From positions 61,763 to 125,762 of the forward strand of contig JAHEZM010000008.1 of the NCBI GenBank assembly GCA_023251075.1: a stretch of DNA of 64,000 nt, given 5' to 3'. Every line of letters begins with the position of its first letter. Positions within the stretch are counted from its first letter, which is position 1. The notes beneath the pieces were generated by a model, which made no database searches, had not been told where the DNA came from, and worked only from the letters and a program-made list of their open reading frames with translations. The position numbers and the translations under genes are program-made. Source of the DNA: Flavobacteriales bacterium (GTDB lineage Bacteria > Bacteroidota > Bacteroidia > Flavobacteriales_C > GCA-002722245). Shown piece after piece: positions 17,686 to 26,788 of this stretch.

Positions 17686-18144
17686 TTATTGTTTCATTGT
17701 TTGAATACATAATGAAGCCACAGAAGGCACGGTTTCTTTATTTTTAAAAGATATGCCTTTTGCAGCTTCGTCAATACAAACAACAAGTGAAGCAGCTTTA
17801 ATTTTTAATTCAGGCATTGAAATAGATTTATTAAACGAGGCAATAAAATCTGCACAAGTAGCTAATTTATTTTCTTCACTTGCTATTTTCCATTCATCTA
17901 TTGTTGCTTTGTGAAGTGTGCCTCCCTCATACCACGATTTCTCTGAAGTTGAGGCGTTGGGCTTATTGCTTTCATAATACACGTTTGTAACCGGCTTATC
18001 GAAGTACATTCCTTTGATAAAGATTGCCAAAACAATTATCCCCAGTGTGTATATGATGTAATTAGTTACACTAATTTTCTGTTTAAATTTCTTGAAGTAT
18101 AAAAAAACCGAAAGTCCAATTATTAGAAAAATTATGATTAGCAT
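17686..18144 (-). CDS. Hypothetical membrane-anchored protein
   Basis: The 152-residue protein has two N-terminal hydrophobic segments (about 1-16 and 27-46) and then a soluble part of about 105 residues. The soluble part holds a recognisable but unnamed pattern, 'GTLHKATIDEWKIASEENKLATCADFI', and three cysteines. I have seen comparable 'LHKAT..EW..A...NKLATCADF' stretches in uncharacterised small proteins, but I cannot assign a family. It starts 28 nt after the gltX stop codon on the same strand and may be expressed with it. Confidence 0.7.
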   Translation of the reverse strand: MLIIIFLIIGLSVFLYFKKFKQKISVTNYIIYTLGIIVLAIFIKGMYFDKPVTNVYYESNKPNASTSEKSWYEGGTLHKATIDEWKIASEENKLATCADFIASFNKSISMPELKIKAASLVVCIDEAAKGISFKNKETVPSVASLCIQTMKQ

Positions 18145-18172
18145 AGAAATAGAATTTTTATTGTGAATGTAT

Positions 18173-19678
18173 TTAATTACTAATAGTTTTATTCATCCTA
18201 ATTAAACTCTCCTCTTTCCCCAAAACCTCCATCACATCAAACAACGATGGCCCCTCGCCAAATCCAGTAATCATCAATCTTAGCGGAGGCATAGCTGCGC
18301 CAAACCCCAATTGTTTACTTTCTAAATAGGCTTTGAATTTTGCTTCTAAATTCGCTGCAGTAAAATCATTTTCTTGAGCAAAAACATTGTGTAAATCTTT
18401 CACGATTTGTGGTGAATTTTCTTTCCATTTTTTCTCTACTGTTTTCGCGTCGTAAATTGTTGGTGCAGCAAAGAAAAAAGAGCCTGCAGTAAGAATGTCT
18501 TTTGCAAACACACAACGCGGTTTAAGCAATTCTACTACTTTTTCCAATTGCGCAGAACTCAAATTATTTGTAGGCAATTCTATCATCAATAAAATTTCTT
18601 TTGCACTTTTCTTTTGCAAATATTGTTGGTTGAACCATTTTGCTTTGTCTAAGCTGAATTTCGCTCCCGCTTTGCTTACTTTATCCAAGGAAAAGGCTTG
18701 AATCATTTCTTCCATGGTGAATATTTCTTGTTCTGTTCCCGGGTTCCAGCCTAAGAATGCCAAAAGATTCAAGAATGCATCAGGAAAATATCCTGCTTCT
18801 TTGTAGCCAGAGGAAAACTCTCCTGTTTTTGGGTCGGTCCAGTTTAACGGAAACACCGGAAAGCCTAATCTATCACCATCTCTCTTGCTTAATTTTCCAT
18901 TTCCATCGGGTTTCAATAACAAAGGTAAATGTGCAAATTCGGGCATCACATCATTCCATCCCAAAGCTTTATATAATAACACATGTAGCGGTGCCGACGG
19001 CAACCATTCTTCTCCCCTGATTACATGTGTAATTTGCATTAAATAATCATCCACTACATTCGCTAAATGATAGGTTGGCATTCCGTCGGATTTAAACAAA
19101 ACCTTATCGTCTAACTGTTTTGAATTCACCACTACCCTACCGCGAATTAAATCGTTTACCGCTACTTCTTCTTCTACCGGAGTTTTGAAGCGAATAACAT
19201 AAGTTAGATTTTTCTTCAATTTTTCTTCAACTTCAACAGAAGAAAGGGTTAATGAGTTTTGCATCTCCATTCTTGTGGACGCATCGTATTGCCATGTTTT
19301 TTTTTCTATTTCTGCCGATTTTCTTTTGCTATCTAATGTTTCAGCGCTATCGAAAGCGTAATAGGCATTGCCTGAATTCAATAATTGATCGGCATATTGA
19401 CGATACAAATGTTTTCTTTCGCTTTGGCGATAAGGCGCATGTAGCCCACCTACGTGAACCCCTTCGTCGAAATCAAACCCACACCATTGGATGGCGTCAA
19501 TCAAATACCTTTCTGAATCGGCCACATATCTTGTTTGATCGGTGTCCTCAATGCGTAAAATGAAATCTCCTCCGTGTTTTTTGGCAAAAAGATAGTTGTA
19601 CAATGCCGTACGTATTCCGCCTATGTGCTGCGGTCCGGTTGGACTTGGAGCATATCTAACTCTTACTTTTCTTGTCAT
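18173..19678 (-). CDS. gltX: Glutamyl-tRNA synthetase
   Basis: From the ATG at 19678 the protein has 501 residues and begins 'MTRKVRVRYAPSPTG', the normal start of bacterial GltX. A longer open frame to 19708 adds ten residues of no family similarity. The HIGH motif is 'HIGG' at 18-21 and the KMSKS motif 'KLSKR' at 262-266; an anticodon-binding helical domain follows. It charges tRNA-Glu, and since glnS is also present it is probably the discriminating type. A TATCTTTG box at 19691-19684 fits the -7 consensus but sits so close to the ATG that the mRNA would be nearly leaderless. The gene is divergent from the methyltransferase gene with 47 nt between starts. Confidence 0.96.
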   Translation of the reverse strand: MTRKVRVRYAPSPTGPQHIGGIRTALYNYLFAKKHGGDFILRIEDTDQTRYVADSERYLIDAIQWCGFDFDEGVHVGGLHAPYRQSERKHLYRQYADQLLNSGNAYYAFDSAETLDSKRKSAEIEKKTWQYDASTRMEMQNSLTLSSVEVEEKLKKNLTYVIRFKTPVEEEVAVNDLIRGRVVVNSKQLDDKVLFKSDGMPTYHLANVVDDYLMQITHVIRGEEWLPSAPLHVLLYKALGWNDVMPEFAHLPLLLKPDGNGKLSKRDGDRLGFPVFPLNWTDPKTGEFSSGYKEAGYFPDAFLNLLAFLGWNPGTEQEIFTMEEMIQAFSLDKVSKAGAKFSLDKAKWFNQQYLQKKSAKEILLMIELPTNNLSSAQLEKVVELLKPRCVFAKDILTAGSFFFAAPTIYDAKTVEKKWKENSPQIVKDLHNVFAQENDFTAANLEAKFKAYLESKQLGFGAAMPPLRLMITGFGEGPSLFDVMEVLGKEESLIRMNKTISN

Positions 19679-19725
19679 GTCGACAAAGATATCAAAACAT
19701 TGAAGCAAAATTCTATTTTTGTTTT

Positions 19726-20601
19726 ATGGAAATTTTATCTCCCCAACATTGGAAAGATTACGAGTTAATTGATTGCGGTAATGATGAGAAATTAGAACGA
19801 TTTGGTCCTTACATTACCATTCGTCCTGAACCCCAAGCGGTTTGGAAACGTGCTCTTCCCTACGAAAAATGGGAACATTTAGCCCACGTAAAATTTATTC
19901 CAGACTCTAGTTCTCAAGGAAGTTGGAAAAAATTAAAACAAATGCCCGATCAATGGAAAATTTCTTACGATGAGCTCAACATTAAATTTCGACTAGGTTT
20001 AACCAAGTTTAAGCATGTGGGTATTTTTCCTGAGCAGGCTGCCAATTGGGATTATATTTACAAATGCATTAAACAAATGAAAACACCTGAGCCTAAGGTG
20101 TTGAATATGTTTGCTTATACCGGTGGTGCTTCGTTGGCTGCAAAAGCCGCAGGCGCTGATGTTATTCACTTAGATGCGATTAAACAAGTGGTTTCGTGGG
20201 GAAAGGAGAACATGGAAATTAGCGGACAAAAAGATATTCGCTGGATGGTGGAAGATGCATTGAAATACAGCCGTAAAGCATCGAGAAAAGAGATTAAATA
20301 CAATGGAATTATATTGGACCCTCCGGCTTTCGGACATGGACCAAACGGTGAAAGCTGGAAACTGGAAAGAGACATTGATGAATTGTTGGCCTGCGTATTT
20401 GAAATGCTCGATCCCAAAGAACATTTTTTCATCATTAATACCTACTCGTTAGGCTTCTCTGCTTTGATTTTGCGCAATTTACTTAACTATTATAAGCAAG
20501 CAGACGATTCGTATGAAATAGGAGAATTGGTATTGAATTCCAAGAACAATCAAATTCTTCCTTTAGGTGTGTTTGCCCGTGGTTTCCGCCAAAACCTTTA
20601 A
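19726..20601 (+). CDS. Class I SAM-dependent methyltransferase, RlmI/YccW-like (probable rRNA methyltransferase)
   Basis: From the ATG at 19726 the protein has 291 residues ('MEILSPQHWKDYELIDCGNDEKLERFG'-type start; the open frame reaches back to a TTG at 19672 but those codons do not look like family sequence). The SAM site is 'VLNMFAYTGGASLAAKAAGADV' with the acidic residue of 'HLDAIK'. 'GIILDPPAFGHGP' is the motif IV of the RlmI/YccW group, and 'FFIINTYSLGFSA' follows. The PUA domain of RlmI is missing. The likely substrate is 23S rRNA, but neither the base nor the position can be deduced. Confidence 0.88.
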   Translation: MEILSPQHWKDYELIDCGNDEKLERFGPYITIRPEPQAVWKRALPYEKWEHLAHVKFIPDSSSQGSWKKLKQMPDQWKISYDELNIKFRLGLTKFKHVGIFPEQAANWDYIYKCIKQMKTPEPKVLNMFAYTGGASLAAKAAGADVIHLDAIKQVVSWGKENMEISGQKDIRWMVEDALKYSRKASRKEIKYNGIILDPPAFGHGPNGESWKLERDIDELLACVFEMLDPKEHFFIINTYSLGFSALILRNLLNYYKQADDSYEIGELVLNSKNNQILPLGVFARGFRQNL

Positions 20602-20703
20602 AGAGAGATCGATATATTTAGTCGTTTAAAATATTAAGTTGGTCTGGGATCTTCGCCATTCACCGATTAATTGAAATAATCTTGATTATCCTGCGTATTT
20701 TAG

Positions 20704-23700
20704 TTGTCCCAAAACAACCTAGAACTGTCTGCTCAGATTGAAATATTGCGCAATAAACTCGATGAGTTTATTAAGAAGTATTATAAAAATCAACTTCTTA
20801 AGGGCTCTTTCTATGCCGGTATTATTCTGGTTTCGTTTTTGTTTTTCACCTCTGTTTTAGAGTACTTTGGAAGGTTTAGTACCGATGTGCGAACTGTTTT
20901 ATTGAGCCTGTTAATTACAGTGTCTGCCGGTGTTGCTATCAGGTATTTTTTTATTCCTTTAGCCAGGCTTTACCGCATAGGAAAAACTATGTCCTATGAA
21001 GAAGCATCTAAAATTTTAGGCAGTCATTTTTCTGAAGTGCAAGATAAGCTGATTAACGTTTTGCAGCTCAATCAAATTTCCGAACAGCAAAATGAATTGC
21101 TCATTGCTTCAATTAATCAAAAAGTAAATGAAATAAAACCAATTCCTTTTTTATCGGCGATTAAGCTAAAAGAAAATTTGAAATATGCTAAATATTTTGC
21201 TTTGGTTTTCTTGTCGTTTTCCTTTACCTGGTTCGCTTTTCCTGAAGTGGTTAAAGAAAGTGCGAACAGAATCATTCACCCCCAAACAACCTTCTCTCGC
21301 TACCATTTTATAGTGGAAAACAATGATTTAAAAGTTCAGCAAAATGAAGATTTTACTTTATTGGTAAAAATCGATGGTAAAGTTGTTCCTGAAGAAGTTT
21401 TTGTAGAACTCAAAGATGGCCGAATTAAAATGAAAAAAATGGATAGAATTCATTTTTCTTACACTTTTAAAAATGTTAATAATGACATTGATTTTGAAGT
21501 GAAAACAGATGAAGTAAGTTCCGATGCAATGTTGTTGAAAGCCTTGCCAAAGGCAGTGATTGAGGGAATGATGGTAAGGTTGGATTATCCTGCGTATTTG
21601 AAAAAAGCTCCTGAAACAATTAAAAATAATGGAGATCTTTTTATTCCGGAGGGAACCAAAGTAAGTTGGGAGTTTAAAACAAAAAATGCCGATCAGCTAC
21701 TGGTTTTGTTTAATGATTCTATCGTGAAACCAGAAGCAGTAAACGGCTTATTTTCTCTGCAAAAAAAGATTTTTTCAAGCTCCAAATATCAGTTGAAAAT
21801 AACGAACAAACATTTTAGCGATAAGAACGGACCAAGTTATTTTATTAATGTTCAAAAAGATGCTTTTCCTGAAATTAAAACCCAAAGTATTCAAGATTCG
21901 GTTTCTCTCACCAAGCTTTATAGTATGGGCTTGCTGGCTGATGATTATGGATTAACTAGGCTTACTTTCAATTACAAAAAAGTAAAAGAAAAAGGCGAAA
22001 AAGAGGAGTCTTTTGTTAGCAAGGCTTTAAATGTTAATCCCGCTTTGCTGGAACAAAAATTCAATCACTTTTTTGATTTAAATACGATTAATGCTAGGCC
22101 TGGCGAGGAAATAGAGTATTATTTTGAAGTGTGGGACAATGACGCAGTAAATGGAAAAAAATCAACAAGAAGTACTATTTCAAGTCTTCGTATTCCAACT
22201 GAACAAGAGTTGGAAGATGTTATGCAATCTAAGCAAAACGAAATTTCCAGTAAATTAAAAGAAGCGAATAAAGAAGCCGACTTATTGCAGAAAAAATACA
22301 ATGAAATTCACAAAGAATTGATTTCTAAAAAGAATTTGGATTGGTCGGATAAAAAGAAGATTAAAGAATTTTTACAAGAACAAAACGACTTCGCTAAAAA
22401 AATAGATGATTTAAAGAAAGAAAATAGTGCATTAAATGAGAAGAAAGAAGAGTTTATGGAGCCTTCTCCGGAATTGAAAAAGAAACAAGAACAATTACAA
22501 GATTTAATGGATAAACTTTTACCTCAAGAAATGAAGGAACAGTTTAAAGAATTGGAGAAATTATTAGACGAATTATCGAAAGAGAAAACAGAAGATTTGC
22601 TGGAAAAAATAAATATGAATAATAAAGATGCAGAGAAAGAACTCGATAGATCTTTAGAGATTTTTAAACAATTGGAATTTGAAGAAAAACTGGATAACAC
22701 TATCAAACAGTTAGAGAAATTAGCCAATGATGAGAAGAAATTATCGGATCAAACCAAAGACGCAAATAAAAATGAAAAGGATCAATTGAAGGAAAAACAG
22801 GATCAATTGAATAAACAGTTTGAAGACATTAAAAAAGATATCAATGAGCTGAAGGACAAGAATTCAAAAATGGAATTTCCTCGTGAGTTTAAATCTCCTG
22901 AACAGAAACAAAATGAGGCACAAGAACAGATGAATAAGGCCAATGAAAATTTGGAAAATAACAAGAATAAAAATGCTTCAGAAAATCAAAAAAATGCTTC
23001 AGAAAAGATGGAGGAAATGTCGAAAGAGTTACAGGCAATGAAGAAGAAAGCAGAAGAAAAGCAAGACGCTGAAGACATGAATAGTTTGCGTCAAATTTTA
23101 GAGAATTTGTTGTATTTATCTTTTGAACAAGAAAAATTAATTGTGCAATTTAAACAGGTAAGCAGTAAAGACCCTTTGTATGTACAATTGTCGAAAAAAC
23201 AGCATGTATTGAAGAGCGATGCTCATGTCATAGAAGACTCTTTGTTGGCATTAAGTAAACGCCAACCACAATTAAGTTCGGTGATTAATAAAGAAATTGG
23301 ACTCATTAACGAGAATTTACAACAAACTGTTGATTTGCTTTCTGAGCGACAAACTAACGATGCCAATGAAAAACAGCGCTATGTAATGATTTCTGCCAAT
23401 AATTTAGCTTTGATTTTAGACGAGAGTTTACAACAAATGCAAAAACAAATGGCCGATAAAAAGTTTGGAACACAGCAGTGTAATAAACCGGGACAAGGCC
23501 AGCCAAATATGTCGGATTTAAAAGAATTACAAGAAAAGCTGAACAAGCAATTACAAGAAATGAAAAACGGACAAGATGAAGGAGGAAAAAGTGGTAATAA
23601 GGGAAGCAACGGGGAATCGGGGGATAAGAAAAAATTAGCGAAAATGGCTGCTCAGCAGGCTGCTGTCCGACAATATATGCAGGAAATGAACAAACAGTTG

Positions 23701-24051
23701 AACAAAGAAGGAAAAGGTGGTGTAGGTGAAATGGAAAAATTGAATGAGTTGATGAAAAAGAACGAGGAGGATATTGTAAATAATAAAATTTCAGGAGAGA
23801 CAATCAAACGTCAAAAAGAAATTTTAACACGTCTTTTGGAAGCCGAAAAAGCCATGCGAGAAAGAGAGTTCGATAAAGAAAGAAAAGCCAATGAAGGAAA
23901 AGATTCTGGAAATGGTAACCATAATAAAGATATTGAGTATAAATGGCTCAAGAATGAGGAGGAGGAACTACTTAAAACAGTACCCCCAACGTTAAATTTA
24001 TTTTATAAAAAGAAAGTAAACGAGTATTTTAATACTCCAAATGACAACTAA
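20704..24051 (+). CDS. DUF4175-family membrane protein with long coiled coil
   Basis: The 1115-residue protein starts at a TTG (20704): an in-frame TAG directly precedes it and no ATG lies before the membrane segments. Two membrane helices at about 38-60 and 65-85 are followed by a small extracellular/periplasmic-type region to about 500. Residues about 510-1090 are extremely rich in K, E, Q and N with heptad character, hence a long coiled coil. This is the DUF4175 pattern; its function is unknown. In Bacteroidota I know this gene next to an anti-sigma-like ATPase, ybeY and mnmG, exactly the order seen here; the next gene overlaps its end by 11 nt. Confidence 0.88.
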   Translation: MSQNNLELSAQIEILRNKLDEFIKKYYKNQLLKGSFYAGIILVSFLFFTSVLEYFGRFSTDVRTVLLSLLITVSAGVAIRYFFIPLARLYRIGKTMSYEEASKILGSHFSEVQDKLINVLQLNQISEQQNELLIASINQKVNEIKPIPFLSAIKLKENLKYAKYFALVFLSFSFTWFAFPEVVKESANRIIHPQTTFSRYHFIVENNDLKVQQNEDFTLLVKIDGKVVPEEVFVELKDGRIKMKKMDRIHFSYTFKNVNNDIDFEVKTDEVSSDAMLLKALPKAVIEGMMVRLDYPAYLKKAPETIKNNGDLFIPEGTKVSWEFKTKNADQLLVLFNDSIVKPEAVNGLFSLQKKIFSSSKYQLKITNKHFSDKNGPSYFINVQKDAFPEIKTQSIQDSVSLTKLYSMGLLADDYGLTRLTFNYKKVKEKGEKEESFVSKALNVNPALLEQKFNHFFDLNTINARPGEEIEYYFEVWDNDAVNGKKSTRSTISSLRIPTEQELEDVMQSKQNEISSKLKEANKEADLLQKKYNEIHKELISKKNLDWSDKKKIKEFLQEQNDFAKKIDDLKKENSALNEKKEEFMEPSPELKKKQEQLQDLMDKLLPQEMKEQFKELEKLLDELSKEKTEDLLEKINMNNKDAEKELDRSLEIFKQLEFEEKLDNTIKQLEKLANDEKKLSDQTKDANKNEKDQLKEKQDQLNKQFEDIKKDINELKDKNSKMEFPREFKSPEQKQNEAQEQMNKANENLENNKNKNASENQKNASEKMEEMSKELQAMKKKAEEKQDAEDMNSLRQILENLLYLSFEQEKLIVQFKQVSSKDPLYVQLSKKQHVLKSDAHVIEDSLLALSKRQPQLSSVINKEIGLINENLQQTVDLLSERQTNDANEKQRYVMISANNLALILDESLQQMQKQMADKKFGTQQCNKPGQGQPNMSDLKELQEKLNKQLQEMKNGQDEGGKSGNKGSNGESGDKKKLAKMAAQQAAVRQYMQEMNKQLNKEGKGGVGEMEKLNELMKKNEEDIVNNKISGETIKRQKEILTRLLEAEKAMREREFDKERKANEGKDSGNGNHNKDIEYKWLKNEEEELLKTVPPTLNLFYKKKVNEYFNTPNDN

Positions 24052-24457
24052 AGCAATGGAACAACGACTGTCTTTTTCCTCTAAAGCGGAAAATTTAAAC
24101 TTGATTGAGAAGATGATTGATGACGTGTGTGAGAAAAATAAAGTGAACGAAGATTACTACGGAAATATTCTGATAGCTGTTACGGAAGCGGTAAATAACG
24201 CCATTCACCATGGAAACAGATCGAATCCCGATAAGCAGGTAAATGTTACTTATGACTCATCCGATTCTTCCTTGTTTTTTACCATTCAGGATGAAGGTCC
24301 TGGTTTCGATTATGATAACTTGCCTGATCCAACAGATCCACAAAATATTGAAAAACCTCATGGAAGAGGTGTTTTTTTAATGAAAAATTTGTCGGATAAA
24401 ATCGAGTTTTTCGATGGAGGAAGTATTGTGAAGATTTATTTCAATATAGGTTCCTAA
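24041..24457 (+). CDS. RsbW-like ATP-binding protein (HATPase_c_2)
   Basis: The 138-residue protein is a single GHKL ATPase domain: N-box 'EAVNNAIHHGN' (about 47-57), 'DEGPGFDYDNLPDP' (about 85-98) and 'HGRGVFLMKNLSD' (about 107-119). This is the layout of RsbW/SpoIIAB-type serine kinases that act as anti-sigma factors. No cognate anti-anti-sigma gene is adjacent, but a SpoIIE-type phosphatase protein is encoded at 27895-31197. An ATG at 24056 is an alternative start that would avoid the 11-nt overlap with the DUF4175 gene. Confidence 0.88.
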   Translation: MTTKAMEQRLSFSSKAENLNLIEKMIDDVCEKNKVNEDYYGNILIAVTEAVNNAIHHGNRSNPDKQVNVTYDSSDSSLFFTIQDEGPGFDYDNLPDPTDPQNIEKPHGRGVFLMKNLSDKIEFFDGGSIVKIYFNIGS

Positions 24458-24464
24458 AACCTTC

Positions 24465-24887
24465 ATGAGCAAAGTTTTATTTCATTTTGAAGACATTTCC
24501 TTTGCTTTAAAGGAACGAACGGATCTAAAAAAATGGCTTAACATCACAGCAAAAAAAGAGAAGAAAAAGATTTCTTGCCTGAACTATATTTTTTGTTCAG
24601 ATCATTACCTTCTCGAAATCAATAAACAATATTTAAATCACCATTATTTTACAGATGTTATAACCTTTCCGATGGATGATCCAGAGGGAGTTTCCGGCGA
24701 TATTTTCATTAGCTATGATACTGTAAAGGATAACGCAAAATCTTTTAAGCAAAACACCAAAGATGAATTACATAGAGTAATGGTTCATGGCTTACTTCAC
24801 CTTTTAGGATACAAGGATAAAAATCCTGAACAACAGAAGGTTATGAAGAGCAAAGAAGATTTTTACTTATCTTTGAGGGCTTTTTAA
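24465..24887 (+). CDS. ybeY: rRNA maturation endonuclease YbeY
   Basis: The 140-residue protein matches YbeY, a zinc endonuclease of 16S rRNA 3' maturation and ribosome quality control. It has 'LLEINKQYLNHHYFTDVITFP' (landmarks at about 47-67) and the zinc motif region 'HRVMVHGLLHLLGYKDK'. The third canonical histidine of HGxLHLxGYDH is replaced here (YKDK). From what I know of the phylum this is usual in Bacteroidota and not a sign of inactivity. It lies 7 nt after the ATPase gene and 6 nt before mnmG, so the three are one transcription unit. Confidence 0.93.
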   Translation: MSKVLFHFEDISFALKERTDLKKWLNITAKKEKKKISCLNYIFCSDHYLLEINKQYLNHHYFTDVITFPMDDPEGVSGDIFISYDTVKDNAKSFKQNTKDELHRVMVHGLLHLLGYKDKNPEQQKVMKSKEDFYLSLRAF

Positions 24888-24893
24888 ATTACT

Positions 24894-26753
24894 ATGGATA
24901 AACCTTTTGATGTTGTTGTTGTTGGTGGTGGCCACGCTGGTTGTGAAGCTGCGTATGCTGCTGCTAAGATGGGTTCTCGTGTGTTGTTAATCACAATGAA
25001 CATGAATACTATTGCCCAAATGAGTTGTAATCCAGCTATGGGAGGAATAGCTAAGGGTCAGATTGTGAGGGAGATAGATGCATTAGGTGGTATGTCGGGA
25101 ATAGTGACAGATGAAACCATGATCCAATTCAAAATGTTGAATCGTTCTAAGGGCCCCGCTATGTGGAGTCCACGGGCACAAAGTGATAGAATGCGTTTTG
25201 CCGAAAGCTGGAGATTGAAATTGGAGCAAAATGAAAATGTTTCTTTTTGGCAAGATATGGCTACTCGTGTTGATGTCAAAAATGATAAAGTCGTAGGAAT
25301 AGAAACCCAATTAGGAATGTATTTTCATTGTAAATCTATAGTGCTTACCAATGGTACTTTTTTGAATGGAATTATTCATATTGGTGAAAAGAACTTTGGA
25401 GGAGGAAGAACGGCTGAAAAAGCAGCAAAAGGAATCACAGAAAATTTAGTTGCTTTAGGTTTTGATAGTGGTAGAATGAAAACAGGGACCCCTCCGAGAG
25501 TGGATGGCCGATCATTAAATTATTCTTTAATGGAAGCTCAGCCGGGTGATGAAAATCCATCTAAATTTTCTTTTAAGGATACTAAAAGATTGACTGAACA
25601 AAGAGACTGCTATTTGACTTATACTAATGAAGAAGTTCATGACATTTTAAAAACGGGTTTTGAAAAATCTCCTATGTTTCAAGGCAGAATTCAAGGACTA
25701 GGCCCAAGATATTGTCCATCGATTGAAGATAAAATAACAAGATTTGCACAAAGAGAAAGGCATCAAATTTTTGTTGAACCAGAGGGTTGGAATACGGTTG
25801 AGGTTTATGTAAATGGTTTTAGCACATCTTTACCGGAAGATGTTCAAATGAAGGCATTACGCAAAATAAAAGGATTTGAGAGCGCTAAAATGTTCCGGCC
25901 AGGTTATGCCATCGAATATGATTTTTTTAGCCCCCAACAGCTTAAAAACACCCTCGAAACGAAATTGATAGAGAATCTTTATTTTGCTGGCCAAATTAAT
26001 GGAACTACAGGATATGAAGAAGCGGCTTGCCAGGGTTTAATGGCTGGCATAAATGCGCATTTGAAAGTATCCGGAATAAAGCCTTTCGTGCTTCAGAGAA
26101 ATGAGGCTTATATTGGTGTTTTAATAGATGATTTAATCACCAAAGGGACTAACGAGCCTTATCGAATGTTTACTTCGAGAGCTGAATATAGAATTCTATT
26201 AAGACAAGATAATGCTGATTTGAGATTAACGCGTTTAGGACATGAAATTGGTTTGGCAGATGATGATAGACTAGATAGAGTAAAACGCAAGGAAGAAGAA
26301 GTGAAAAAACTAGTGAGTGAATTTCACCAGGAAAGTATTTCACCTGAGGATATCAATCCAATAATAATTTCAAAGGGCGGATCCCCTATTTCTCAGAAAC
26401 AAAAAATGTATTCTTTGTTGCAGCGCCCTGAACTTGGGTTGGCTGATTTTGGTTTTTCAAAAACTTTAGCAGATTTGTTGTTTTTGGATGATAAATCAGA
26501 TATACTTGAGCAGTCGGAAATTCAGACAAAGTATCAAGGTTATATTGAAAAAGAGGAAGAGTTTGCAAAGAAATTGTTGAAATTAGATAATATAAAGCTG
26601 AAAGAAAATTTTGATTATAGTTTATTGAAATCTATATCTGCAGAAGCTAAAGAAAAACTAACTAAAATAAAACCACAGACTTTGGGGCAGGCGTCGAGAA
26701 TTAATGGAGTAACACCATCAGATATTTCAAATATCATGTTGTTTCTGGAGTAA
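24894..26753 (+). CDS. mnmG: tRNA uridine-5-carboxymethylaminomethyl modification enzyme MnmG (GidA)
   Basis: The 619-residue protein has the FAD-binding '[19 protein letters not shown]', '[24 protein letters not shown]' (landmarks at about 42-65), '[12 protein letters not shown]'-type C-terminal domain and '[12 protein letters not shown]'. With MnmE it installs the cmnm5 group on wobble U34 of several tRNAs. The length is normal for the family. mnmG (gidA) lies near the replication origin in many bacteria, and a parS site follows 9 nt after its stop. Confidence 0.97.
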   Translation: MDKPFDVVVVGGGHAGCEAAYAAAKMGSRVLLITMNMNTIAQMSCNPAMGGIAKGQIVREIDALGGMSGIVTDETMIQFKMLNRSKGPAMWSPRAQSDRMRFAESWRLKLEQNENVSFWQDMATRVDVKNDKVVGIETQLGMYFHCKSIVLTNGTFLNGIIHIGEKNFGGGRTAEKAAKGITENLVALGFDSGRMKTGTPPRVDGRSLNYSLMEAQPGDENPSKFSFKDTKRLTEQRDCYLTYTNEEVHDILKTGFEKSPMFQGRIQGLGPRYCPSIEDKITRFAQRERHQIFVEPEGWNTVEVYVNGFSTSLPEDVQMKALRKIKGFESAKMFRPGYAIEYDFFSPQQLKNTLETKLIENLYFAGQINGTTGYEEAACQGLMAGINAHLKVSGIKPFVLQRNEAYIGVLIDDLITKGTNEPYRMFTSRAEYRILLRQDNADLRLTRLGHEIGLADDDRLDRVKRKEEEVKKLVSEFHQESISPEDINPIIISKGGSPISQKQKMYSLLQRPELGLADFGFSKTLADLLFLDDKSDILEQSEIQTKYQGYIEKEEEFAKKLLKLDNIKLKENFDYSLLKSISAEAKEKLTKIKPQTLGQASRINGVTPSDISNIMLFLE

Positions 26754-26762
26754 TTTTGAACT

Positions 26763-26778
26763 TGTTCCACGTGAAACA
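26763..26778. promoter_or_regulatory. parS: parS site (ParB-binding centromere)
   Basis: TGTTCCACGTGAAACA matches the bacterial parS consensus TGTTNCACGTGAAACA at every position and has the same sequence as the classic Bacillus subtilis parS as I remember it. It lies between mnmG and the helix-turn-helix gene. I found no second copy in the window; other CACGTG hexamers (for example near 53599) lack the flanking bases. ParB spreading from here would cover mnmG and the following gene. Confidence 0.88.
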
Positions 26779-26788
26779 CTAACTAAAA

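Noticed and set aside
22119..23803. Several minus-strand frames of 60-149 codons inside the DUF4175 gene
   Set aside because: They are rich in Phe, Ser and Leu as expected from the complement of Lys/Glu/Gln codons, and the plus-strand frame is coherent throughout.
24780..24840. Possible loss of function of YbeY because the third zinc histidine is replaced
   Set aside because: The same change is, to my knowledge, usual in YbeY of this phylum and the gene stands in a conserved operon.
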